The notes: generated by a model not told the origin, from the letters alone. A stretch of 64,000 nt of DNA from Streptomyces cellulosae (GCF_000721105.1 NZ_JOEV01000021.1:124001-188000), one strand, 5' to 3'; counted from the stretch's first letter, positions 16,672 through 25,623 are shown. Numbers and translations: made by a program.

Positions 16672-17316
16672 GCGGGTGAACAGGTGAGCGCTGTGCGCGG
16701 TTCCTGCGTGTCGGCGCTGGTCCGTTCTCCAGGAGGCTGGCCGTCAACTCCTGGAAAAGGGGAGGTGGTTGTGGTGTTTCGGCGATCTCGTCGAATACGG
16801 GTTCGTGTACGCCGAATCGCAGCGCCCGGACGTTTCGCGTGCGAGGCTGTCGCGTGAGGCATATGACCTGAGGGGCTCTTGGCGTGGGGTGGCGGTGGCG
16901 CCGCCTGGCCGGTGAGGGGGCGGGGATGATGTGCCGTGAGCGTGGAGAGGGCCCCGGCGCCGTGTGGCGCCGGGGCCTGTCCTCCCCTGTGCTGACCCGG
17001 AGCCCCGAGCTCTCAGGGTCATCCCCTGCGGACCGATGTCCCCGAGCGGTCCGCCTCCCGTTGAAGATCTCCCCTCGGTGGCGGCGATCATTCCTTGAGG
17101 GGGGTCACTCGAACGAGGGGTGTTGTCGGTGAGAAGGGGCGAGAGCGAGATTTTCGAATAGGCTTTCGATGGCCTGCGGGTGACGTATCACGCGGAATCC
17201 GCGCTTCAGGGGTGTGGGCAGCACGGCGAACACGACAGGCAGGACGCGGTTCACAGGACCGTCCGCCCCGAGCGGGAGCGAGCGGTCCGAGCGGAGCTAG
17301 GGGGGTGCCAGGACCT
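16672..17316. other. 645-bp gap after dmdR1 with two hairpins
   Basis: No convincing gene is present on either strand. The stretch holds a CCAGGAG/CTCCTGG inverted repeat at 16729-16754, the strong terminator at 16950-16977, and then about 340 bp of promoter and leader sequence for the hydrolase gene. An in-frame extension of the hydrolase back to 17095 exists but is arginine-rich and unlike the family, so I treat it as untranslated. Confidence 0.6.
16950..16977 (+). terminator. Strong hairpin terminator downstream of dmdR1
   Basis: GGCCCCGGCGCC, loop GTGT, GGCGCCGGGGCC: a perfect 12-bp G/C stem with a 4-nt loop, the typical Streptomyces form without a U-run. It is about 280 bp past the dmdR1 stop and 340 bp before the hydrolase start, so it isolates the two genes. 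Confidence 0.8.
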
Positions 17317-18216
17317 ATGGCGCGACGCATCGACGTGACCGGGGCGGGCGGCGTACGTCTCGCCGCCTGGGAGTTCGGCGACCCTCCCAAGACCGATCCG
17401 GTGAAGGACGGTCCGGGGGAGACGAGGGCGGGCGAGCGGGCCGGCGGGGTGCTGTTATTGCACGGGCTGATGGGCCGGGCCTCCCACTGGGCGTCCACCG
17501 CCCGCTGGCTCTCCGAGCGGCACCGCGCCGTCGCCCTCGACCAGCGGGGCCACGGCCAGAGCGACAAGCCGCCACGGACCGCCTACACCCGCGAGGCCTA
17601 CGTCGAGGACGTCGAGGCCGCCCTCGAACAGCTCGGACTCGGCCCGGCCGTCCTCATCGGGCACGCGATGGGTGCTCTGACCGGCTGGCAGCTCGCCGCG
17701 AAGCGCCCCGACCTGGTCCGCGGCCTGATCATCTGCGACATGCGGGCCTCCGCCCTCGGTGCCGCCTCGCAGCGCGAGTGGGAGGACTGGTTCCAGGCCT
17801 GGCCCGCCCCCTTCGCCACACTCGCCGACGTCCGCAAGTGGTTCGGCGAGGACGACCCCTGGGTGGAGCGCCCGAACCCGGTGCGCGGCGAGTTCTACGC
17901 CGAGGTCATGCACGAGTCCCCCGACGGCTGGCGCCCGGTCTTCGATCCGGCGCAGATGCTCGAGTCCCGCGAGACGTGGGTGTACGACGCGCACTGGGAG
18001 GAGCTCGCCCAGGTCCAGTGCCCCGCCCTGGTGGTCCGTGGTCTCGACGGTGAGCTGGGCCGCGCCGAGGCGCAGGAGATGGTCCGCGTCCTGCCCCGTG
18101 GCGAGTACGCGGAAGTCGCGGACGCCGGCCACCTCGTCCACTACGACCAGCCGGAGGCCTGGCGGGGCGCCATCGAGCCCTTCCTGGACGGCGTCCTCAC
18201 GGGCCTCAAGGGCTGA
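17317..18216 (+). CDS. Alpha/beta-hydrolase fold protein lacking the nucleophilic serine
   Basis: 299 residues with a clear alpha/beta-hydrolase fold: LLHGLMGRASHW oxyanion loop near residue 48, VALDQRGHGQSDKP near 73, and the general base His in DAGHLVHYD near residue 270. At the nucleophile elbow the usual GHSMG is GHAMG (17668-17682; Ala codon GCG), so Ser-based hydrolysis should be impossible. The third codon block also contains a TTA leucine codon at 17455-17457, the only in-frame TTA I found in the window, making translation dependent on the bldA tRNA. ATG 17317 lies after a GGGGGG tract; the gene stands alone between a terminator and a convergent ABC operon. Confidence 0.8.
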   Translation: MARRIDVTGAGGVRLAAWEFGDPPKTDPVKDGPGETRAGERAGGVLLLHGLMGRASHWASTARWLSERHRAVALDQRGHGQSDKPPRTAYTREAYVEDVEAALEQLGLGPAVLIGHAMGALTGWQLAAKRPDLVRGLIICDMRASALGAASQREWEDWFQAWPAPFATLADVRKWFGEDDPWVERPNPVRGEFYAEVMHESPDGWRPVFDPAQMLESRETWVYDAHWEELAQVQCPALVVRGLDGELGRAEAQEMVRVLPRGEYAEVADAGHLVHYDQPEAWRGAIEPFLDGVLTGLKG

Positions 18217-18230
18217 CGCCGCCCGGCAAC

Positions 18231-18290
18231 GTCCCGCGTCTCGACGTCCCGCGCCTCGACGTCCCGCGCCTCGACGTCCCGCGTTCCCGC
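18231..18290. repeat. 15-bp tandem repeat between convergent genes
   Basis: Units gtcccgcgtctcgac, gtcccgcgcctcgac (twice) and a degenerate fourth run from 18231 to 18290. They fill the space between the hydrolase stop and the ABC permease stop. The 15-bp period matches two in-gene repeats at 36445-36564 and 37966-38040. Confidence 0.9.
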
Positions 18291-18310
18291 CTTCGCCCCC
18301 GCCCCGAAGG

Positions 18311-19939
18311 TCACCCCTTGCTGACCGCCAGCAGGATCTCCGGCAGCTGCCGTGCCGTCCGAGGCGCCGCCAGCCGCAGGCCCCCCACCGTGATCGCGGC
18401 GCCGTAGACCGCGCCCACGGGCAGCAGCAGCCAGCTCCACCGGTCGCCGCCGTCGCTGACGTTCAGCCAGATCGTCCCGGCGATGACGGGGGCGCACAGC
18501 AGGGCCGCCGAGACCATGCCGCCGAGGATGGCCATGAAGGCGAGCCCGGCCTGTCCGGGGGCCACGTTCTTGTAGCCCTCCTGCGGGATGGAGTACGGGA
18601 AGCGGGCCGAGGTCCACGCCCCGGTCGCCAGCATCGCCCCGAGCAGCGCGAAGGACAGTCCGAGCACCTCGGGCAGTTTCGGCCAGTCGTCGAGGAGCGC
18701 GGTCGTCAGGACGGTGACGAGGACGGCGTACGGCAGGGTGATCACCAGCAGCGCGAGCGCCCGCGCGCGCAGTTCGACGTACGCGTCCCGGGTCGACGAG
18801 ATCGTCATCGCGACCAGCCAGAACGCGGACGTGTCCTGTCCGAACTGGTTGTACATCTGTACGCCGAGCATCCCGGCGGCGAAGCAGGCGAAGTAGAGGG
18901 AGCCCGTGCCCTGGAGGGCGTTGAACACGGGCACGATCAGGCCGATGGCGAGGGAGGTCACCCAGGCCGCCTTGGTCTTGGGGTCGCGCCACACGTAGCG
19001 CAGGCTGCGTTCCATGACCGTTCCGGTCCGTCCGGGCGGCAGGAGACGGGACAGGCCCGCCGACTTCCGTTCGCCGCTCCTGGTGTCGGCGGCCTGGAGG
19101 GTGGAGCCGTCGGGCGCCGTCATCAGCCGGGTCAGATGCCGTGACCACAGGGCGATGAGCGCGGCCGGCGCGAGTGCCGTGAGGGCGAGTTGCAAGGCAG
19201 CGGTGCCGTACGCCCCCTCGCTCGCGGAGTCCGCGGCCCCGATCGCCGACGCGGGCGGCACCCACTGCAGCACGTCGGCGGGTCCGTCGAGCTGGGCCAG
19301 GCCGCTCGTTCCCAGCCGCTGCACGCCGAAGTTCACGACCTGTGCTCCGACCGCGACCACCAGTCCGCTCAGCACCGCCAGGTCCCGGCCCTTGCGGCTG
19401 GTCAGCAGCCGGACGTTGGCGACGGCGACGGTCCGGGCGAGGGCCACGCACATCAACAGCGCGAGGACGACACCGACGACGCCGACGACGTACGCCACCG
19501 GGCCGTGCGCGACCGACACGACGGAACCCGCCAGCACGCACACCGTGAACAGGGGGCCGATGCCGATCAGGGAGGCGGCGAGCAGCGCCCGTACCAGGGG
19601 CCGGGGCCGCAGGGGCAGCATGACCAGCCGGGTGGGATCCAGCGTCTCGTCGCCGCCGGGGAAGAACAGCGGCATCACCGCCCAGCCGGCCGCCAGCACC
19701 GCCACCAGCAGGACGACCAGGGAGGCGGCGTGCGCGTGTCCGCGCAGGGCGATCAGGCCGATGAGCAGCAGGGCGGTGAAGAGCAGTACGGCGACAGCCG
19801 AGCCGATGTACGCGGCTCGCCGTCCGGCGGACTGCTTGAGTCCGTTCCTGAGCAGCGACAGCTTCAGTCGTACGACGACGGGGGTGATGCCGGGCGCGGG
19901 GTCGCTGTGGTGGGCCCTGGGGGCGCTGTCGGCGCTCAT
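18311..19939 (-). CDS. ABC transporter permease (multi-helix exporter type)
   Basis: 542 residues with about twelve hydrophobic segments in two blocks (for example AAYIGSAVAVLLFTALLLIG and SLVVLLVAVLAAGWAVMPLFF near the start; VTSLAIGLIVPVFNALQG in the middle; a last cluster near the C-terminus). The family is known from ABC-2-like permeases of actinobacteria with unassigned substrates. ATG 19939 overlaps the stop of the ATPase gene upstream by 4 bp (ATGA), so the two are one operon. A 56-codon upstream extension would be purely arginine-rich and is rejected. It ends just short of the 15-bp repeat. Confidence 0.85.
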   Translation of the reverse strand: MSADSAPRAHHSDPAPGITPVVVRLKLSLLRNGLKQSAGRRAAYIGSAVAVLLFTALLLIGLIALRGHAHAASLVVLLVAVLAAGWAVMPLFFPGGDETLDPTRLVMLPLRPRPLVRALLAASLIGIGPLFTVCVLAGSVVSVAHGPVAYVVGVVGVVLALLMCVALARTVAVANVRLLTSRKGRDLAVLSGLVVAVGAQVVNFGVQRLGTSGLAQLDGPADVLQWVPPASAIGAADSASEGAYGTAALQLALTALAPAALIALWSRHLTRLMTAPDGSTLQAADTRSGERKSAGLSRLLPPGRTGTVMERSLRYVWRDPKTKAAWVTSLAIGLIVPVFNALQGTGSLYFACFAAGMLGVQMYNQFGQDTSAFWLVAMTISSTRDAYVELRARALALLVITLPYAVLVTVLTTALLDDWPKLPEVLGLSFALLGAMLATGAWTSARFPYSIPQEGYKNVAPGQAGLAFMAILGGMVSAALLCAPVIAGTIWLNVSDGGDRWSWLLLPVGAVYGAAITVGGLRLAAPRTARQLPEILLAVSKG

Positions 19940-20730
19940 CGGGCCGTTCCGCCGCCCAGCCAGTCCAGGTGAGACCCGGTGTCCCGGCTGTGCGCGCCGA
20001 CGAGTTCGAGGAACGCCCGCTGCAGGGAGGGGGCGTCGCCGCGCACCTCGGCGAGTGTGCCCTGGGCGCGGATGCGGCCGGCGGCCATGACGGCCACCCA
20101 GTCGCACAGCGACTCGACGAGCTCCATCACGTGGGAGGAGAAGACGATGGTGGCGCCGGAGGCGGTGAACCGCTCCAGTACCCCGCGGATGGTCTGGGCC
20201 GACACCGGGTCGACGCCCTCGAACGGTTCGTCGAGGAAGAGCACTTCGGGGTTGTGGAGGAGGGCGGTGGCGAGCCCGATCTTCTTGCGCATGCCGGTCG
20301 AGTAGTCGACGACGAGTTTGTGCTGGGCCCCGGCCAGATCGAGGACGTCGAGGAGCTGGGCGGCCCGCTTGTCGACCTCGGCGCCGGGCAGTCCGCGCAA
20401 CCGGCCGGAGTAGGCGAGCAGTTCACGCCCGGACAGTCGTTCGAACAGGCGTAGGCCCTCGGGCAGTACTCCGATCCGTGCCTTCACCTCGACCGGGTCG
20501 CGCCACACGTCGTGCCCGACGACCTCGACGGATCCCTGGTCCGGTCGGAGCAGCCCGGTCACCATCGACAGTGTGGTGGTCTTTCCCGCCCCGTTCGGCC
20601 CGACCAGCCCTATGAACTTCCCCGCGGGCAGGTCCAGGTCGATCCCCGCCACGGCGACCTGCTGCCCGAACCGCTTCCAGAGCCCCCGCACCCGTACGGC
20701 GGCCGAACCCGTCACTGCTCCCGACGTCAT
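19936..20730 (-). CDS. ABC transporter ATP-binding protein
   Basis: 264 residues: Walker A GPNGAGKTTTLSMVTG near residue 40, signature STGMRKKIGLATAL near 140 (a variant of LSGGQ), Walker B VLFLDEPFEGVDP, and the H-loop FSSHVMELVE. The STGMRKK signature is that of ABC-2 type exporter ATPases. It is the first gene of a two-gene operon with the permease. No substrate-binding protein or dedicated regulator is adjacent, so substrate remains open. Confidence 0.93.
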   Translation of the reverse strand: MTSGAVTGSAAVRVRGLWKRFGQQVAVAGIDLDLPAGKFIGLVGPNGAGKTTTLSMVTGLLRPDQGSVEVVGHDVWRDPVEVKARIGVLPEGLRLFERLSGRELLAYSGRLRGLPGAEVDKRAAQLLDVLDLAGAQHKLVVDYSTGMRKKIGLATALLHNPEVLFLDEPFEGVDPVSAQTIRGVLERFTASGATIVFSSHVMELVESLCDWVAVMAAGRIRAQGTLAEVRGDAPSLQRAFLELVGAHSRDTGSHLDWLGGGTAR

Positions 20731-20772
20731 GCCAGAACACTACGGTCAGGGAGCGTGCCGCTCGGGGGCAGG

Positions 20773-21450
20773 TCAGCGATCCCGCCCGCACGCGTAGGTG
20801 AGCGGTGAGATCAGCTCCTCCACGTCCGGCAGCCACCGGTTCGCCGACGTCGGCCGGCGGGCCCACTGCACGGCGCCCGAGGACCCGAACCGGGTCGGAG
20901 GTCCGGCGACGTAGGAGCCTTCGCCCAGCGCGACCAGGTCGAGCGACGATGGCGACCAGCCGAGCTTGCGCACCAGTTCCGGTACCTTCACCGACGCTCC
21001 CGGCAGCACGAAGAACTGCATGCGCCGGTCCGGCGTCGACGTCACGGGACCGAGCGTCAGTTCCATGCGTTCCATCCGGGCCAGCGCGAGGAACCCGGCG
21101 GTCTCCGGCACGCAGATCGCGTCGAACGTCCGGCCCGTCGGCAGCAGGATCGACGCCGTCGGCTGCTTCTGCCACATCCGGCGCGCGACGGTCGCACTGC
21201 CGGTCGCCTGCGTCGCCCAGTCCGCGCGCGCGGGGTGCGCGCCGGGGGCGGCGCACACGGGGTCGCCGCACGAGCAGCGCTGCACCCCGTCGACGGCTTC
21301 CAGCCAGGTCCCGGGGAAGACGTCCCAGTGGCGTTCCTCGGCGTAGCGTACGGCTGTGTCCAGCAGCGATTCCCCGCGCTGCGTCGGAATCTGAACGGCT
21401 TCGGTGCCCGCGATCGTCTCTTCCACGCTCCACTCAACTCCCGCGCCCAC
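20773..21450 (-). CDS. Bifunctional DNA primase/polymerase N-terminal domain protein
   Basis: About 225 residues resembling the short chromosomal Streptomyces proteins with a PrimPol N-terminal (pfam09250-like) domain: ESLLDTAVRYAEERHWDVFPG, CSCGDPVCAAPGAHPARADW with paired cysteines, then QPTASILLPTGRTFD. The acidic catalytic residues expected of an active archaeo-eukaryotic primase are not evident, and there is no helicase part, so activity is uncertain. GTG 21450 gives the longest frame; GTG 21426 fits the conserved start of the family as well. It is transcribed away from the NsdA-like gene. Confidence 0.65.
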   Translation of the reverse strand: MGAGVEWSVEETIAGTEAVQIPTQRGESLLDTAVRYAEERHWDVFPGTWLEAVDGVQRCSCGDPVCAAPGAHPARADWATQATGSATVARRMWQKQPTASILLPTGRTFDAICVPETAGFLALARMERMELTLGPVTSTPDRRMQFFVLPGASVKVPELVRKLGWSPSSLDLVALGEGSYVAGPPTRFGSSGAVQWARRPTSANRWLPDVEELISPLTYACGRDR

Positions 21451-21813
21451 CTGGAGTTACGGCTGCCCGCCCGTCTCCCACCACCACCGTTGCAGAGAAA
21501 GGCCCTTCGGGCCTGCACCTTCCCTTTTTGCGCGGGGGAGGAGCATCGATTCCGCACGTGGGGCGCATGGATGCATGTGTGGGGGCGCGCGGGAGGAACC
21601 GGGGCGTGGGGTGGGTAGCCAGGTACGGGGGCGGCAAGCACCTTTACCCCGGCAATCCTCGCATGTCTCGCATGCCTCGCATTTTCGCCGTGTTCGCGGG
21701 GCATTGATCTTCACGGCCGGATCTTTTCGTTCCTGACGAGTTCAGGAAGTCCGTCCGTGGAAGACACGTCAACTCGGTGTGTGGGCAGGCACCGCAGCCA
21801 CAGGGGGTACGCC
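21451..21813. other. Divergent promoter region with hairpin and short repeats
   Basis: 363 bp between divergent genes. It contains a tight hairpin AGGCCC-TTC-GGGCCT at 21500-21514 followed shortly by a run of five T on the plus strand (21525 onward), and three copies of ctcgcat between about 21658 and 21683. No gene of its own is credible: the open frames are shadows of each other. The hairpin-plus-T-run looks like an attenuator or terminator acting on the plus strand. Confidence 0.5.
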
Positions 21814-23199
21814 ATGGCCGCAAGGCCTCTCGTCGCGCGGCAGCCGAACGAACGGCTGCAGGCGCTCATCCAGGAAGCGGGCTGCTCGAACGCCGGGCTC
21901 GCCCGCCGGGTCAACATGTGCGGCGCCGAGCACGGTCTCGACCTGCGGTACGACAAGACGTCCGTGGCCCGTTGGCTGCGCGGACAACAGCCACGCGGAC
22001 GTGCTCCGGAGATCATCGCGGAGGCGCTGGGCCGCAAACTCGGCCGGACGGTCACGATCGACGAGATCGGGATGGCCAACGGCAAGAACCTCGCGTCGGG
22101 CGTGGGGCTGCAGTTCTCGCCGACGGTCCTGGGGGCCATCGAGCAGGTGTGTGAGCTGTGGCGCAGTGACGTGGGCCGCCGGGACTTCCTGTCCGGTTCG
22201 TCCGTCGCCGCGTCCGCGCTGGTCGAGCCCAGCCGGGACTGGCTGATCTCCTCGCCCGACGCGCAGGTCGCGCGCTCGGCCGGACCCCGGGTGGGGCAGT
22301 CCGACGTGGCGGCGGTCAAGGCGATGACGCAGGCCCTGGTCGACCTGGACCACCAGCACGGCAGCGGGCATGTGCGGCCCGTCGTCGTGCACTACCTCAA
22401 CAGCGTGGTGTCCGGGCTGCTGGCGGGCTCCTACCGGGAGGCGGTCGGCCGTGAACTGTTCGCGGCGGTGGCCCGACTCACCGAGCTCGCGGGCTACATG
22501 GCCGTCGACACCGGCCAACCGGGTCTGGCCCAGCGGTACTACATCCAGGCGCTGCGGCTCGCTCAGGCGGCGGGTGACCGCGGATACGGCGGTTACGTCC
22601 TCGCCGCGTCCATGAGCCACCTCGCCGCGCAGCTCGGGAACCCGCGGGAGATCGCGCAGTTGGCGCGCGCGGCGCAGGAGGGGGCGCGTGGGCGCGTGAC
22701 CTCGCGTGCGGAGGCGATGTTCCACGCGGCGGAGGCGCGGGGGCACGCGTTGCTGGGCGACGCGCGGTCGGCCCAGACGGCCGCCGGCCGTGCCGTCCAC
22801 GCGCTGGAGCAGGCCGACCCGTCCTCCGGGGACGACCCGGCATGGATCGCTCACTTCGACGAGGCCTACCTTGCCGACGAGTTGGCGCACTGCCACCGGG
22901 ACCTGGGACAGGCCGACGCGGCGGCGCGGTGCGCGCGGGAGTCCCTGGACGCCCACCCCGAGTCGCGGGCCCGCCGCCGGGCCATCGGCTACGTCCTGCT
23001 CGCCACCGCGCAGGTGCAGCAGCGCGAGGTGGAGCAGGCCTGCAACACCGGTCTGAAGGCGGTGGAGTTGCTGGAGACCCTCCGCTCCAACCGGGGCGCC
23101 GAGTACCTGGAGGACTTCCAGCAGCGGCTGGAGCCGTTCCGGGACGAGTCCGTGGTGAGGGAGTTCGGGGCGCGTCTGGATCTGCCGGTGGCAGCGTGA
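21814..23199 (+). CDS. NsdA/NsdB-like regulator with TPR-type C-terminus
   Basis: 461 residues. The N-terminal 80 residues form a helix-turn-helix-like segment (LQALIQEAGCSNAGLARRVN; DKTSVARWLRGQQPRGRAPE), followed by DVGRRDFLSGSSVAA. From residue 180 onward there are amphipathic helix pairs with TPR spacing (LAQRYYIQALRLAQAAGDRG; AEARGHALLGDARSAQTAAG; GQADAAARCARESLDAHPES). This layout is shared with the Streptomyces NsdA and NsdB proteins, which repress antibiotic production and sporulation. It is not necessarily the orthologue of either. ATG 21814 is preceded by CAGGGGG; an upstream in-frame start adds an unlikely leader. Confidence 0.75.
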   Translation: MAARPLVARQPNERLQALIQEAGCSNAGLARRVNMCGAEHGLDLRYDKTSVARWLRGQQPRGRAPEIIAEALGRKLGRTVTIDEIGMANGKNLASGVGLQFSPTVLGAIEQVCELWRSDVGRRDFLSGSSVAASALVEPSRDWLISSPDAQVARSAGPRVGQSDVAAVKAMTQALVDLDHQHGSGHVRPVVVHYLNSVVSGLLAGSYREAVGRELFAAVARLTELAGYMAVDTGQPGLAQRYYIQALRLAQAAGDRGYGGYVLAASMSHLAAQLGNPREIAQLARAAQEGARGRVTSRAEAMFHAAEARGHALLGDARSAQTAAGRAVHALEQADPSSGDDPAWIAHFDEAYLADELAHCHRDLGQADAAARCARESLDAHPESRARRRAIGYVLLATAQVQQREVEQACNTGLKAVELLETLRSNRGAEYLEDFQQRLEPFRDESVVREFGARLDLPVAA

Positions 23200-23433
23200 A
23201 ACCCGCTGCCACGAGGGCGTGACGGACGGGAAACGACGGCGCGAGGGCGACAAGGGAGCCATATACAGCGAATGGGGGCGCGGTTGTGTCACCGCGCCCG
23301 CCGAATCGGCTGGTGGATCTGTTACGGCGGTCACAGGGACGCAGGTCAGGGCTTGAGCTGCGTAGCACCTGCCTCTGGGGACCCGGTAGCGTGAGCCGAC
23401 GATTCCGAAGGTCCCCCATTCGTAGGAGTCCCG

Positions 23434-25560
23434 GTGACGCAGAGTGGACAGGGCGAGGAGCCCTCGGCGCGCGAAGCGCGCGAAGGCATCGTGCTGCCCT
23501 CCGACGGCGGGGAACCCCTGCTGCCGGGCATGACAGGCGGATACGGCCGCCCGAACGGCCCCATCCCTCCGGCACCCGGCACGGCGTACGGCGAGCCGAG
23601 CGGTGGCTCGTACGACCAGGGCCAGGGCAACGGTCAGGGCCAGGGCTCGGCGCACGGTCAGGCGCCCGGTTCGGCGCAGGGCCAGGCGCAGGGTCCGGCG
23701 TATGGCCAGGGGGCCGGTTCGGCGTACGGCGAGGGTTCCGGTTCGGCGTACGGCGAGGGTTCCGGTTCGGCGTACGGCGAGGGTTCCGGTTCGGCGTACG
23801 GACAGGCGTCGGGAGCGTCGTACGGCCAGACCTCGGGATCGGCCTACGGACAGCCGCACGGTCAGACGCCGGGGCAGGAGTCCGGGGCGGGCGCGGTGCC
23901 GGCCGGCGGGCAGGCCTGGGGCACGCCGTGGGGGCCGGGCCGGCCGCAGGCACCCGCTCCGCAGCCGGGGCAGGGCTGGCCGACTCCGGCCGACCAGTCC
24001 TGGGGCGGCCCCGAGGCCGGCCAGGCGCAACCTTCCGCCGCCTGGGGGGCGACCCCGGAGGCGGCGTCGCGGTCCCTGCCGCCGGAGGGCGGGCAGACGC
24101 CCGCCTACGGCGCTGACCCGGGTGCCTACGGGCCCTCGGGCGCGGGCGCCTCGCCGCAGCCCACGGGACACAGCGATGATCCGCCCACCTCCTACTACCT
24201 GCCGCCCGTCGGCCAGGGCGGCCCCCCGGACGCCTCCTCGCAGTCGGCCGGCGCAGGGTACGGCGCTCCCGGCCCCGGTGCGCCCCTGCCCCCGGAGAAC
24301 TCCGGCTCCGCGCAGGCGCCCGTCCGCTACAACGCCCCCGTCGGCTCGCCGCTGCCTCCCGCCGACGCGTACGGCACCCCCGGTGGGGCTCCGCTGCCGC
24401 CCGCCGACGACGGGGCCACCCAGTACGTTCCGCGCACCGCCGGGGCCGACGAGGGCGCCACGCAGTACCTGCCGCCGGTCGGTCCCGGGGCGCTGCCGCC
24501 CGAGACGGGCGCCGAGTCGCCCGCCGAGGCGACCCAGTTCCTCGGCCGTTCCCCGCAGGGCGACCCCTCCCGGCCGGGCGCCGGACCGCTCCCGCCCGCC
24601 ACCGGCCCCGACGCCGAGCCCACGCAGTACATCGCGCCCGTGCCCGGACAGCAGCCCCCCGGGGCGTCCTACGGCGGACCGCAGGGCGCGGACCGGCAGC
24701 CGCCGGCCGAGTTCGACAACCTCTTCCGCGGCGGCCCGGGCGCCGAGCCCGGCCCGGCCGCCGCGACCCAGCAACTGCCGCTTCTCCAGCAGCCCCACGC
24801 CGCCTCCGGCGCCCAGCCGCCGTACGGACAGTCCACGCAGCCGTCGTACGCCCCGCCCGGTGCGGGCGGCGGACAGCACGGTGCGTACGACGGCGGGGAC
24901 GGTGGTCACGGCGGCGGCCGGGGCGGCCGCAGCCGGTCGCGGGTGCCCGTGATCGCCGCCGTCGGTATCGGTATCGTCGTCCTCGGCATCGGCGCGGGCG
25001 CGCTGCTCGCCGGCGGGGGCGGCGACGACAAGGGTGACGCCAAGAACCAGCCGGTCTCCGCGACGGCCCCCGCGACCGACGGCTCCGCCTCGCCGTCCGC
25101 CGATCCGGCCGAGCAGCAGGCCGTCGCCCTGGACAAGCTGCTCGCGGACAGCGGCAGCAGCCGGACCACCGTGATCAACTCGGTGGAATCCGTGAAGTCC
25201 TGCAAGAACCTGGGGCAGGCGGCCAAGGATCTGCGGGGCGCCGCCCAGCAGCGCACCGGTCTGGTGACCCGGCTGTCCACACTCTCGGTCGACAAGCTGC
25301 CCGACAACGCGGCGCTGACCGACGCCCTCACCAAGGCCTGGCAGGCGTCCGCGTCGGCGGACAACCACTACGCGGCCTGGGCGGACCAGGCGGCAGGCAA
25401 GAAGGGCTGCAAGAAGGGCCAGGCCCGCACCACCGGCCAGACCCTGGCCGGCAACCAGGCGAGCGGCACCGCCAGCAAGGAGAAGGTCAAGGCGGCCAAG
25501 CTGTGGAACGCGATCGCGCGCACCTACGGCCTGACCCAGCGCCAGCCGACCCAGCTGTGA
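23434..25560 (+). CDS. Repeat-rich single-pass membrane protein
   Basis: 708 residues with three zones. Residues 1-500 are low complexity in Gly, Pro, Gln, Ser and Ala; residues ~95-130 are SAYGEGSG repeats, and QYVPR/QYLPPV/QYIAPV-type motifs recur from ~320 to ~400. Near 510-530 is one transmembrane helix (VPVIAAVGIGIVVLGIGAGALLAG). About 180 residues follow, mostly helical, with two cysteines (SVKSCKNL, KKGCKKG), presumably outside the cell. This is a recurrent actinomycete architecture of unknown function, cytoplasmic disordered region plus surface domain. GTG 23434 has GTAGGAG at good spacing. Confidence 0.75.
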   Translation: MTQSGQGEEPSAREAREGIVLPSDGGEPLLPGMTGGYGRPNGPIPPAPGTAYGEPSGGSYDQGQGNGQGQGSAHGQAPGSAQGQAQGPAYGQGAGSAYGEGSGSAYGEGSGSAYGEGSGSAYGQASGASYGQTSGSAYGQPHGQTPGQESGAGAVPAGGQAWGTPWGPGRPQAPAPQPGQGWPTPADQSWGGPEAGQAQPSAAWGATPEAASRSLPPEGGQTPAYGADPGAYGPSGAGASPQPTGHSDDPPTSYYLPPVGQGGPPDASSQSAGAGYGAPGPGAPLPPENSGSAQAPVRYNAPVGSPLPPADAYGTPGGAPLPPADDGATQYVPRTAGADEGATQYLPPVGPGALPPETGAESPAEATQFLGRSPQGDPSRPGAGPLPPATGPDAEPTQYIAPVPGQQPPGASYGGPQGADRQPPAEFDNLFRGGPGAEPGPAAATQQLPLLQQPHAASGAQPPYGQSTQPSYAPPGAGGGQHGAYDGGDGGHGGGRGGRSRSRVPVIAAVGIGIVVLGIGAGALLAGGGGDDKGDAKNQPVSATAPATDGSASPSADPAEQQAVALDKLLADSGSSRTTVINSVESVKSCKNLGQAAKDLRGAAQQRTGLVTRLSTLSVDKLPDNAALTDALTKAWQASASADNHYAAWADQAAGKKGCKKGQARTTGQTLAGNQASGTASKEKVKAAKLWNAIARTYGLTQRQPTQL
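23716..23801 (+). repeat. 24-bp in-frame tandem repeat within the membrane protein
   Basis: Three identical 24-bp units start at 23716, 23740 and 23764, and a half unit runs to 23801. Each encodes GSAYGEGS. Exact nucleotide identity points to recent expansion rather than selection on the peptide alone. Confidence 0.9.
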
Positions 25561-25585
25561 CCCGGATCAGCACCGACTGAGGGGT

Positions 25586-25616
25586 CCGGGCCTGCCGGCC
25601 GGTCCCCCCGGCCCGG
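25586..25616. terminator. Convergent hairpin between two stops
   Basis: CCGGGCC (25586-25592) pairs with GGCCCGG (25610-25616) across a 17-nt loop. It occupies the 63-bp space between the membrane-protein stop and the lipoprotein stop and could serve both strands. Confidence 0.5.
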
Positions 25617-25623
25617 TGGTCCC

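Noticed and set aside
16744..17091. Small minus-strand gene in the gap after dmdR1
   Set aside because: Sequence is Gly/Arg/Pro/Ser-rich, crosses the strong terminator hairpin and has no homology signal.
21769..25368. A 1199-residue minus-strand open frame
   Set aside because: It runs antisense through the NsdA-like gene and the repeat-rich membrane protein, is mostly Arg/Gly/Leu, and resembles no family; it is a by-product of high GC in the opposite strand.
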